A stretch of 64,000 nucleotides of DNA, from the NCBI RefSeq assembly GCF_028476545.1, contig NW_026731622.1:82001-146000 (forward strand). The letters are read 5' to 3'. The position numbers were made by a program, and so were the translations under genes. Shown piece by piece: positions 47,880 through 59,109 of the stretch; the first letter of the stretch is position 1, and each line of letters opens with the position of its first letter. The DNA comes from Physella acuta (taxonomy: Eukaryota > Mollusca > Gastropoda > Physidae). Below the pieces are notes generated by a model. The model was not told the origin of the DNA, did not search any database, and was given only the letters and a program-made list of their open reading frames with translations.

Positions 47880-48250
47880 ATAATTGCCTACATTTATAAT
47901 TCAACCCTTAACTTAGAAGCACACATATTCATGCTTCAATATTAACTTAAACACATCCACATCCATAACACTTATATCCATAATTCAACATTAACATACA
48001 CCTATATTCATAATTAAACATTAAATTTAACACATTTATATCAATAATTAACATTAAATTAAACACACTTATATCCATAATTCAACTTTAACTTAAACAC
48101 ATCCATCTCCATAATTCAACTTTAACTTAAACACGCCTATATTCATACTTTAACCTAACTTAGCCACGCCTATATTCATACTTTAACCCTAACTTAGCCA
48201 CGCCTATATTCATACCTTAACCCTAACTTAACCACACCTATACGTATTTT
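47880..48250. repeat. Degenerate ~35-bp tandem repeat
   Basis: The unit is TAACTTAAACACA, TCCATATCCATAATTCAAC or the TTAGCCACGCC, TATATTCATACTT variant. It is much diverged and non-coding. Confidence 0.65.
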
Positions 48251-48284
48251 TGAACACTAAAAGCCAAACTTTATATGTAGAATA

Positions 48285-48378
48285 GTTCCAAACCTGCCGG
48301 TCTATGGGACAAGTGAAGTAGAGTTCACCTGTTTCAGTAAAAAACGGCATTTGAATGATAGTGGGGTCAGCACTGTTT
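48285..48378 (-). mobile_element. SINE tail fragment, reversed
   Basis: CCAAACCTGCCGGTCTATGGG, AAGTGAAGTAGAGTTCACC and TGTTTCAG are the reversed SINE tail. Confidence 0.6.
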
Positions 48379-48859
48379 ACACTATGTGGAGTTTATAAAA
48401 ACAAAAAACCACTACATACTGTGGCCATTTCAGCCGGTTAATACGACGGACTGGTCCTGGCCGGAGATGCCGTGAGTCTCCGCCGTAGTGCCAGACGTGT
48501 GCCTGTGATTGTCTGCGATTCAATTTTCTGCCTGTGATTAGTTTGACGGACATAGCCAGGTTTTTTAAAGCTGCGAGTTGTAAACAAAATGTCATTAACG
48601 TTGCTAGAATTTTGCTAGACCTCGTTCGCTTGCACTACACACGAGGGTTGATTCGAGTTATGAGCGGTACTCATGCACATTTCTGGGGTTCGAATTCTGG
48701 GGGAACCAAATCAAGAGAACAGATATTTTGGGGTTGTGTAAATGATTTAAACAATGCACTTTTACGTCAGGTCGCACAATGAAATGGCACATGGTATTGC
48801 TTATCACAATGTTATACATAGCAAACTTAGAATTATGAATCTTTCCTTTACCAAATAAT

Positions 48860-49045
48860 CAGCTGATGTTTAAAGTCTTGAGTTTAGTTGACAAGCTTCA
48901 TTCCATGCCATACCCTGAGTCCACCCAGCTGTAATGGGTACCTGACTTTAATTAGAAAAAGTAAATGTGTCGATGCATACTGCTGACCGTACAAATATAC
49001 AGACTAGCTCTACTTCAACTTCTATTTAGACTGTTAGGTCTGTAT
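48860..49045 (+). mobile_element. tRNA-derived SINE
   Basis: AAGTCTTGAGTTTAG replaces the B box. The core is GAGTCCACCCAGCTGTAATG, GGTACCTGACTTTAATTAG, and TGCTGACCGTAC. A tail with CTCTACTTCAACTTC follows. Confidence 0.7.
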
Positions 49046-49974
49046 GCTACATTAGTCTACATCGGCGTACTGGAAGAGTCAATATAATGGTACGCGATTT
49101 TAAAAATGGAATAATTAATCTCACTTTAACATGGTAGTTATCGACTTAACACATGCTCAGACAGACCACAATAAAACTATAAGTTGAGCATTTCTCTCGC
49201 TCACGTTAACAGTCACTAAACTCAACTAGCGTGTCTGATCACTAGACCACACAGCTTCCAACAGCTATTACAAAAGATTTCTAAAAACCCAACCTATAGT
49301 GTTTTACAACCTATTTTCGCCTATCACAAACATCCTTAAAAACATCACTAAAATACCCGAGTTGACCCATGATACGGACATTGTCCGGTATGTCTGTGGA
49401 GATTTGGTCATGATGTGAAAAGACAAACGTTAGTAATAAAATCTCACCTGTCTAACTCACCTGCATACCCTAGTGACCCGTCATCTGATTTGCTTGGCAT
49501 GTTACAGATTCTGACCCCGCGTAATTCAAGTCACGCAACTACGTCACACACAGGTGAAAGATTAATTATAGAAACCATCGAATGTGCACAAAAACACTTT
49601 TTAGCAACATAATATTAAAGGATTTAAGATAAGAAATATAATTACCACTTTGTTTGGTTTTATCTCACTAGATGGAAATTCATGGCGTTTCGTCTTAATG
49701 TAACCCCTATTTCAAATCACCTCATGAAACTTAAATTTCCACCACCTCTGAAATGTATTATACACCTCAACTGAATTACACTCCTAACCTGAATTATACC
49801 CCAACCTGAATTACACCACCCCTCCCCCCTCTTAATTTGTATTCTATATACCATTGTGTCTCGCTGAAATTTTTATTTCAAACATTTTGTTTATCTATTT
49901 CTTTAGGCTAATCTGTAACTATCATTTTTTTAAATATAAATAGTAAAGAAATTTTCGATTTGTTTTTCCCTCAG

Positions 49975-50000
49975 AAATATTGATTAAAAACCCAACGGAA
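49975..50000 (+). other. 5'UTR segment of the achatin coding exon
   Basis: The acceptor TTTGTTTTTCCCTCAG ends at 49974. Twenty-six untranslated bases then lead to the ATG. Confidence 0.65.
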
Positions 50001-50453
50001 ATGACGTCATTGTGTAGCTACGCCATCTTGCTGTTCGCCCTCATCTCCACCCTCCAGTATGTGACAGCCAGCGAGCGGGACCTAGTGGAGCTTGAGACAG
50101 AGGTCGACCCCGTAGAGGAAGCGGAACTCATGCTCAGCAGTTTCGAAAAACGCGGCTTCGCGGATAAACGGGGCTTCGCGGATAAGAGAGGCTTCGCGGA
50201 TAAGAGAGGATTTGCCGACAAAAGAGGCTTCGCTGACAAAAGAGGGTTCGCTGATAAAAGAGGGTTCGCGGATAAAAGAGGGTTCGCTGACAAAAGAGGG
50301 TTCGCTGACAAGAAGAGCAGCATCTGGGACAAACGGGAACAGATGAACCCTATCCTGCTGAAATACCTGCGGCACCCGTACCAGCATCAGCCCCTGGCGA
50401 TTGGACAGAACTCCCTGGCCAGGCTCCTGGCTCAGCAGGGATACTGGGAGTGA
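50001..50453 (+). CDS. Achatin neuropeptide precursor (nine GFAD copies)
   Basis: This is a 150-residue secretory prohormone. The ATG was chosen because it starts a clean signal peptide (MTSLCSYAILLFALISTLQY, cut near VTAS). An acidic spacer (ERDLVELETEVDPVEEAE) follows, then EKR and nine tandem GFADKR or GFADKK repeats at about residues 51-104, an SSIWDKR unit, and a C-terminal peptide ending QQGYWE. Dibasic KR/KK sites would release nine identical GFAD tetrapeptides. Known biology: achatin-I from Achatina fulica is Gly-D-Phe-Ala-Asp, neuroexcitatory, with D-Phe made after translation. The DNA cannot show that isomerisation. GFAD copies are not followed by Gly, so they are not amidated. Identity is firm; expression is not tested. 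Confidence 0.95.
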   Translation: MTSLCSYAILLFALISTLQYVTASERDLVELETEVDPVEEAELMLSSFEKRGFADKRGFADKRGFADKRGFADKRGFADKRGFADKRGFADKRGFADKRGFADKKSSIWDKREQMNPILLKYLRHPYQHQPLAIGQNSLARLLAQQGYWE

Positions 50454-50798
50454 CGAGACCCGCCCCGGTACCAGAGGGACAAAAGATATTTTAATGCGTA
50501 TTTTAGAATTTAAGTACACGTAAATACATATATGATTAACATCATGTACAGTAACAGTTTTTTTTACGAAAACAATAATTAAAAAAATTTCACCAACACT
50601 GTTGTGCAGATATTAAAAGAAACATTTATATAAAGTAGTATAGTTGTAGACATTAGACATTTAGGTAGTTTTAAAATAATATATTTGCAATTACGATACA
50701 TTCTTACACTAACAATACAACACAGAAGTTAGGACATTTAAATATTCACATTTCAATAGAGGCTTTTTTTCAAGTAGATGGTTTGCAATATGAAATTA

Positions 50799-50804
50799 AA
50801 TAAA
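50799..50804 (+). terminator. Polyadenylation signal of the achatin gene
   Basis: AATAAA lies about 345 bases after the stop, giving a 3'UTR of roughly 360-370 bases in AT-rich sequence. Confidence 0.55.
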
Positions 50805-51483
50805 AAGATCTGATAAGAATGCCTATAAATACCACATTAAATTCAATTTATTTAAAGTTGTTTATTTCTTTATTTGTTGAGTTCGTATTGTTGCCGTTAG
50901 TTTAGTGACGATTTTTTTTCAATTTTTCTTATGGATGATGTGTTTGTGTGTGTGCCTGTGAGCGCGTGTATCTGTAGGTGTATGTGAGTGTATGTGTGTT
51001 TGTGTTGGTATGTTTGTGTGTGTTTGTGTTTATCTCGCCAGGTCAGTGTAGTTTTCGTCGTATCTTTAATTTGTGACTGTATGCTTGATGTGGGGTGACT
51101 GATGTATATCCTCTCCGATCACTACCCGACCAACCATCAAGAAAAACTAAAAATAGCCTGGTTTTCACTGGACTTTAAAAAATATCTGTGTGGGCTCGGT
51201 CTAGCTTGGTTCTCGGGCTGAGTCCGTGGGACATCTTTGAGACCAAGCATCCCTTATTGATACTAGTCTTACAGGAGAAAATAACTTCTGCTGAATATAG
51301 TGCTGACCTTACAAGACGATCAAACGTCAGGAAAAATAATGAAATGTACTCCATAAGACTGTAGGGTTTGAAAGGGTAGGTCACTTTATAGGCAAACGGA
51401 CCAAAGATCTCGAGAGTTACTTCCCTTATGCTCAGACGAAATAGAAAACTTATTGTTAAACTCTGCTGTACAACCCTGATATA

Positions 51484-51692
51484 ACATTTGAGACCAACTT
51501 TAAAGACAACTGAAATCCTGTGTCCACAATAACGTTTGAGATTAAATCTAAAAGTAGTCAGCTGAAATCATGCAATTACATTTGAGACCAACTTTAAAGA
51601 CAACTGAAACCCTGTGTCCACAATAACGTTTGAGATTAAACCTAAAAGTAGTCAGCTGAAATCATGCAATTACATTTGAGACCAACTTTTCA
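51484..51692. repeat. ~95-bp tandem duplication
   Basis: ACATTTGAGACCAACTTTAA, GACAACTGAAA-CCTGTGTCC, ACAATAACGTTTGAGATTAAA and CAGCTGAAATCATGCAATT repeat twice, with a third partial copy. Confidence 0.85.
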
Positions 51693-51775
51693 AATAACTG
51701 GAACCCTAAGCCACTCGGTCACGTTTCGGGTAACTGCAAGATACAACAGATCAGCCAGCATGTAGTACTTAGCTC

Positions 51776-52770
51776 GGTGCGCGGACCTTTGACCACAGGT
51801 GCTTTGACCACAGCGGAGCTTTGACCATAGGGGCTTTGACCATAGGTGGTTTGACCACAGCGGGCCTTTGACCATAGCGGTGCTTTGACCATAGGTGGTT
51901 TGATCATAGGCTGTTTGACCATAGGGGGTTTGACCACATGTGTTTTCTCAGCAGAGGGTCTTTGATCACAGGTGGTCTATCAACGGGTGTTTGATCACAA
52001 GCGCTGTATCCAGCTTTGGTCATAGGTGTGATACAATTAACACGATTTTATACATGTTTCCTGAGAGTACGTTAATAGAAATTAACATGTATTTAAAAAA
52101 GCCAAGAATTATATTTTAGTCTCCACATAAAGGCTGGCGCTAGACCTCATAGATTTATTTTAAATATAAATGAAACACAAATAATGCGACATATAACAAG
52201 TTTCACAAATAAATAATGTAGAAGTACTTGAAAATACATATCATATATAAAGGATAAAAAATGAAACAAAACTTACCAAAAATATAGTCAAAGATGTAAT
52301 ACATAAAATGGTTAACTAAATGACAGATGTGCTATAGCACGCAAATATGTCAGTACATCTGTTTGACCATATTATTACATCATGTCGAAATTTAAAATAT
52401 AATTTAGCAACTTTTAAAATAAATCCTTACCATATATGGACAGCATTGGACAAACCACCTGAGATCAAAGACCCTATGTGGACAAAACACCAATGATCAA
52501 AGCCGGACACATCGCTTGTGATCAAACACCCGTTGATAGACCACCTATGATCAAAGACCCTCTGCTGAGAAAACACCTGTGGTCAAACCCCCTATGGTCA
52601 AACCCCCTATGATCAAACCCCCTATGGTCAAAGCACCGCTATGGTCAAAGCCCCGCTGTGGTCAAACCCCCTATGGTCAAAGCCCCTATGGTCAAAGCTC
52701 CGCTGTGGTCAAACCCCCTATGGTCAAACCCCCTATGGTCAAAGCACCTGTGGTCAAAGGTCCTATGACC
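51776..52770. mobile_element. Foldback-type DNA element
   Basis: Two arms of tandem (T)TTGACCATAGG-type units run in opposite directions (51776-~52030 and ~52450-52770), with a ~420-bp AT-rich centre. The outermost ~30 bases (GGACCTTTGACCACAGGTGC... and its complement) match perfectly. CTTAGCTC flanks both sides (51768-51775 and 52771-52778), an 8-bp target duplication. Long inverted repeats made of short direct repeats are the hallmark of foldback elements. No transposase. Confidence 0.87.
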
Positions 52771-52789
52771 CTTAGCTCCGCTTGTAGGT

Positions 52790-54130
52790 CCTTGGTATAG
52801 TTCATCCAATTCTCTACTTCACATTTATCTATTCACAGATTAATTAACTGAATCTAGATAAAAATACACGCCTTTGTAAAGGAGACTTGAGAATGTGGCT
52901 TTGAACTTTGTTTTGTTGAATGCGAGTTACCGATTGATGTATACATGCGCCAAAACAACATCGTTTAGAAAAACGTCAACTTATCATAAGGCTGACGTTT
53001 ATGTGTTTAGGTGCAAAAGACCTCAGGCTTGAGAAACTAACGAAATAACTCGCAATTTTTCATTTTCGTTCATGATAATCCAGACATTACATTGAAACTG
53101 CGAATACATGATTCAGTATATCGCTTAATCTAATTTATTTTTAAAGCAATAATTAAAATAATTACGCTCATAACACGCCATCAATTAGAACCTCGTTTTG
53201 GTTCATTATTCTGATCTATTTTTCACTGTCTACAAGAGATCTTAAAAATGCAACATTTTCTATAAACAAAGTTCAGATGAAAAATTAAAAACTCTTTATT
53301 AACAGAATGAAAACGTCGATGAAAAGATGCTAAAATAGGTCACTTGTCTAAGACGCGTTTTCGTCATTTGATCAGTAATGTGTTGTGTTGCTAATAATTA
53401 TAACAGGAGATGCTAATTAATTAATAAATAAATAATTCCATATCTTTAACATTAAAACATGATAACACAGGCGACATATTAATTTGGAAAGTATTTATAA
53501 TAACTTGGGTTTTTTATATTTAAATTTATTGTAAATCTAAGTCAAAGCAAATGCATTTTTAAAAAACAGAATTCATTGTATAACTTTTATAAAAGACAAA
53601 TTTAACGTGGTCAAACGACACCTTGATTATCTATTTCAAGTGATCCGTTGTCAAAGTGACGAGTTGCAAGTGGTATCACTAGGTAATACAAACTATTGTC
53701 ACATGCACCGATTAGTGACAAGTGACAAAGAAAAATAAACAAACTTTAAAAGTGTAATAAATATTTTATTTTTATACAATTTTAACAAAAATGGAGAATA
53801 CAAAAAAATGAGTAAAAAGTGTATCTTTCTCATTTACAAATGATTTTTTTAGTAATTACATCATGAAGTAAACTACCAGTATGACGTAATTACGATTTGT
53901 ATTAAAACACTACAAGCAAAGATTAAATTATAAAGTACTTAGCGCAGCTGCGAGTATATAAGATACATATCTAGATCTATGTGTACGTAAAGCTATCAGT
54001 TGTTTAAAAGATGAATTGTGAATTAAAAAAAAACAACATGTGAGCTGAAAGTACGAAGTAAAATGCGATTGGAATTTTTGCATTATAATATGCACAATGC
54101 GTATATTAAAAGATGATGCATTAGTTTTAC
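52790..54130. other. Intergenic between achatin and contactin, no gene seen
   Basis: Unique AT-rich DNA. No exon, RNA gene or obvious repeat was recognised. Confidence 0.4.
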
Positions 54131-54137
54131 AAATTAA

Positions 54138-54690
54138 AAAAAAATAATAACCTTTCAACCGTCAGTATTACTGCTGTATTGTTTAATAACCTTTCAATCG
54201 TCAGTATTACTACTGTATTGTTTAATAACCTTTCAACCGTCAGTATTACTGCTGTATTGTTTAATAACCTTTCAATCGTCAGTATTACTACTGTATTGTT
54301 TAATAACCTTTCAATCGTCAGTATTACTGCTGTATTGTTTAATAACCTTTCAACCGTCAGTATTACTGCTGTATTGTTTAATAAACTTTCAACCGTCAGT
54401 ATTACTACTGTATTGTTTAATAACCTTTCAACCGTCAGTATTACTACTGTATTGTTTAATAAACTTTCAACCGTCAGTATTACTGCTGTATTGTTTAATA
54501 AACTTTCAACCGTCAGTATTACTGGTGTATTGTTTAATAACCTTTCAACCGTCAGTATTACTACTGTATTGTTTAATAACCTTTCAACCGTCAGTATTAC
54601 TGCTGTATTGTTTAATAACCTTTCAACCGTCAGTATTACTGGTGTATTGTTTAATAACCTTTCAACCGTCAGTATTACTGCTGTATTGTC
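54138..54690 (+). repeat. 39-bp minisatellite, ~14 copies
   Basis: The unit is TATTGTTTAATAACCTTTCA, ACCGTCAGTATTACTGCTG. Variants sit at fixed positions (CTG/TAC/TGG, AACC/AATC). Its length is a multiple of three, so one frame stays open across it by chance. No gene is inferred. Confidence 0.95.
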
Positions 54691-54799
54691 ACAAGGGTTT
54701 GGCTAGGAAACATTTAAAGGTACAAAATAAAAAAAACTTCTAATTTATTGATAAACTCTGCCAAGTCTAGTGCACATATCAAATCATCCTTAATTTATT

Positions 54800-55000
54800 A
54801 TGTTTGGCATGACGTGACACTATTAGGCATGGGGTGGCACCATAATATGGCATGGTGTGGCACCATTAGCCATGGTGTGACACCATTAGGCATAGTTGTA
54901 CCACCATTAGTCATGGGGTGGCACCATAATATGGCATGGTGTGACACCATTAGGCATAGTTGTACCACCATTAGTCATGGGGTGACACCATCTCCGACGG
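54800..55000. repeat. Degenerate minisatellite (GGCATGGTGTG type)
   Basis: The ~28-32-bp units contain GGCATGGTGTG-CACCATTA and CATAGTTGTACCACCATTAG. About six copies. It lies downstream of the contactin poly-A signal. Confidence 0.75.
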
Positions 55001-55250
55001 GAGACAAACACCGTCTTGAACTGGGTGACATTCCAACTGCCAAAAGACATAATATGGCCCAAGACACATGAAGTAGATAACGTAGAGTTCATCTGTTTCA
55101 GACATCTCGGTACATAGGTAATGTTAAAATTATTTGTTTGAATAATCCAAATTAATTTCATAATGTAATAACTGACTTTTCAATTATACGTCCACATGGA
55201 TATGAACTATTGGAAAAAATATTACCAGGGAATCTTCCATTAGTCAAAGC

Positions 55251-55256
55251 TTTATT
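55251..55256 (-). terminator. Polyadenylation signal of contactin
   Basis: On the minus strand AATAAA lies about 360 bases beyond the contactin stop codon. Confidence 0.55.
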
Positions 55257-55499
55257 CCCCAATGATTTCATTTAAAAACAAAAAATTTAAAACAGAAAGC
55301 TGGCGTTATTTAAAAAGAAAATTCAAGGGAATACCAATTGTGATTCGGTTAAGCCTTGATATTGAAATATATTTTTACAAAGCCATTCGATGTATACAAT
55401 TCAATGTATTTACATATATATATGTACACATTATTGATCCGCTCGTACAGAAGTAAGTGTTGGTCTCTAGATCTGGCTATCCTTTAACACCTATTATCA

Positions 55500-55690
55500 C
55501 AAGCAGACAAATATAACTAAGACAACAGGATGAAGCGTGATGCGATGAACATATTATCACAAGCACACACATATAACTAAAACAGCAAGATGAAGCGTGA
55601 AGCGATGAACCTATTATCACAAGCACACAAATATAACTAAAACAGCAAGATGAAGCGTGAAGCGTGAAGCATGAAGCGATGACCAGGCCG
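55500..55690 (-). repeat. Triplicated contactin terminal coding segment
   Basis: A ~60-bp unit on the minus strand contains CATCGCTTCA, CTTCATCTTGCTG, TTTTAGTTATATTTGTGTGC and TTGTGATAATAG. The first copy is the actual end of the protein (GPI signal and stop). Two more copies follow in the 3'UTR. Confidence 0.88.
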
Positions 55691-58600
55691 ATGATTTGAA
55701 CGCCTCAACTGTCTTAGCCAGATTATAGTCCACCAACACGTTGTTACCCTCTGCAAACAAAAATCGTCAAGTACCACAAAGGGGAAATCAAATTAGAAAA
55801 ACAGCACACTATCAAAATCTACAATTAGGAAATCTTTTATTGTAATTGATGAACCTCCGGTTAAGTCAACTTTTAGAAACAATTGAGGTTTTTTTTTTAA
55901 ATTAAGTAGCAATTAGAGGAGTATACTATTTTTTGTTGTAAAAGGTATCTATTAGTCTAAAATACAGTAAATTATAAAATATTCTAACTTTATTTAAGGG
56001 AAAAAAATATATTTAAAAGTCGATTCCCTAAAAATAGTTACCTTTGTTGTTTTTTTTTTAAGTTAATGAAAATAAATGAGACCTGCAGTTTCTGGTTTAT
56101 TTATAAAAAAAAATTGTCCTGGTTTACAAGTTAGTTATCTTACAAATTCAGTTGTTCTTAAGAAGTAACTAAACATTTCTCAAAATACTCGTTAAAAAAC
56201 TAAGACTGTGTTTTATTCACTCAAATTCTTTTATCATACTTAGAAATGGTTATAAAGATTCATTAACAATCAACAAGTTATAACTAAACCTAAACAACAA
56301 GCGATCAACAAACTTCAGACATAAAGTTTATAAAAAATGTATTAAAAAAATAATTTGAAAAAAAATGTTTATCAACTGAATAAGAAAAAATGAATATTGA
56401 TGTATATTAAGAAAACTCGTACTTGTTAAAGTTCATTCGAATGAAAATCTATATTCCCAAATAAACATATTTCAATTAAAAAATGCACTTTTATGCAAGA
56501 TTTTTTTTCTTAGGCTTAACGCTGTATGATGTTAGTAAAATTTGTCGCCCAATTTAATTTTCGCGAATTTCCAATTTCGCATTTTTTATATGACGAAGCC
56601 TCTGATTAGCCGAAACACGAAATTAGTTTCATTTTAAAGAAACACAATATTTGTTTTTGTGGACATTCAATTAGTAATCTTTAAACGTCACTATTTACTT
56701 TGACCAATGTGTTATTGTTTGATACGTTTGATCCTATATCAGTGCAGTAGCAATATATCTCGACGCTGGAGATGACCCCCCCCCCTCCTTCACATCTAGA
56801 GCTGCACCGTTGTGCTTCATCTCACTCGACCTACCTACGACAGCCACCACTAGAGCCACGCTTCTGTCCGACCCACCTATGACGCCCACCTATAGAGCCA
56901 CGCCTCTGTGGGGCCCACCTAAGACGCCCACCCCCACAGCCACGCCTCTGTGTGACCTACCTATGACGAAGTATGTGGTGAGAGACTTCTTGCCGTACCC
57001 CCCTTCACTGAAGGCGCACACCCTGACGGCATACACCACCCCCGGGTCCACCTCGATGTGGGCGTGGTGGGCGTGGTGGTCATGGATGACGTAACGGCAC
57101 GAGGTCCTGTGGTCCTCATTAGCATGCCAGTAGTAGATCTGTGGGCAGAGTGGGACCTTTCTAAGCTTTTATTTTGTTATAGAGTAATTTAAAGCAAGGC
57201 AGTGCAAGCATCGAAATAATGAGTTCAATTTCTTTAAAATTTAATTATTCAAGTATAGCCTGTATCAACCAGCAAGTAATATTTGGGAGATTAAAAACAG
57301 ATTAGGTTAATATTAATAAGTAAATTGTAGATGATATGAGAAACATTTAGAAAACAAACTTAAAAGCATGACTCGATTTAACAAGGACTAACCAAGTAAA
57401 AAGAAAACTGGAAGACACAGGTAATTGAAAACTCATTTCACAACAAAATGACCATACGTTTTGAAAGTAATTTTAATTCTATTTCTTGAGAGAAATAACG
57501 ACTTGCCCCTTTACTCACGCGGGGAATAGGCTTAATCGAATAGTAAGTAATTGTGTACACTGTACACATGCTCATGTTCCACGTAGCCAATAAATGTACA
57601 CAAAAATTGTGGCCGTGGATGTTGGAAATGTGGATGCCCCTATACTCACCACAAAGCCGTGGATGTTGGATATGTGGATGGTCCTATACTCACCACAAAG
57701 CCGTGGATATTGCCCTCGGGCTGGGAGATGTGGATGCCCCTATACTCACCACAAAGCCGTGGATGTTGGATATGTGGATGGTCCTATACTCACCACAAAG
57801 CCGTGGATATTGCCCTCGGGCTGGGAGATGTGGATGCCCCTATACTCACCACAAAGCCGTGGATGTTGGATATGTGGATGGTCCTATACTCACCACAAAG
57901 CCGTGGATATTGCCCTCGGGCTGGGAGATGTGGATGCCCCTATACTCACCACAAAGCCGTGAATGTTGCCCTCGGGCTGGGAGATGTGGATGCCCCTATA
58001 CTCACCACAAAGCCGTGGATGTTACCCTCGGGCTGGGAGATGTGGATGCCCCTCCACCAGATCTCGACGTGGTGACCACCGGCCGAGTAGACCCGGATCT
58101 CCTCTGGGTACTGAGAGGCGGCTGGACAGAAAAAGACGAGGATTTTACTAGATGTACACGTGATATTACTGTTAACACAACAATTGCACGCGTCCCGGTT
58201 CCGAGTTCGACGTTTCAAAGTCCACCCACATCTGGGGGGGGGGGGGGGAGGAAGGGAGGAGAGTAATGACTTCGGCTGTGTAAATACTGACCACACAATC
58301 CATTTTATGTAATGAGCACACAGCCATGTTTCATTTGCATATAATATCCAATGCAAATATTATTTATAACGTAATTTGAAGAATTGCCTTTTTCAACCTA
58401 TATGATTGAATAATACTTACGACCTAAGAAAAAAATATTAAATGCTTATATGTCATTATATAGTGCTTTAAGTTATAATAATCACGATCCCACCCTCCAA
58501 CTCACCCACCCCCTCCTACCGATTTCCCTCCCACTCTCTACTCACGTGCATGAAGCGTTTCCTGAAAGTAGTACTCAGAGATGGGACCCAGGCCCGCCGA

Positions 58601-59063
58601 GTTGTAGACTTGTATGGTGAAGTAGTAGAAGTTGTCGCTGATCAGACCGATGACGATACCGTTATCGATCTGTCCGTAGTGTCTGATAAACTCTTTGTAG
58701 TCGGTGGCCACCTCGGTGTAGTGCCAGTAGTTGATCTGTACAGGTATATAGCATGGTAAATTTGGTGTACAGCATGGTAAATATAGACAGGTGTACAGTA
58801 TGGTAAATTTATACAGGTGTATAGCATGGTAAATATATACAGGTGTACAGCATGGTAATATATACATGTGTACAGCATGGTAATATATATATAAGGGTGT
58901 AAAACATGGTAAATATATACAGGTGTACAGCATGGTCAATTTATACAGGTGTACAACATGGTAGATATATATTGGTGTACAGCATGGTAATATATACAGG
59001 TGTACAGCATGGTAATATATACAGGTGTACAGCATTGTAAATATATACAGGTGTACAGCATGG

Positions 59064-59109
<46 letters not shown>

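Noticed and set aside
49980-50000. Start of the achatin precursor at a TTG seven codons upstream
   Set aside because: It lies only six bases after the splice acceptor and is not ATG. The ATG at 50001 begins a proper signal peptide.
54179-54706. A 175-codon open frame across the 39-bp minisatellite
   Set aside because: The repeat length is a multiple of three and the unit lacks a stop in that frame. The product is a plain repeat with no domain and no splice or promoter context.
57553-58266. 237-codon plus-strand frame over the contactin exon array
   Set aside because: Antisense to real contactin exons; open because of the donor array.
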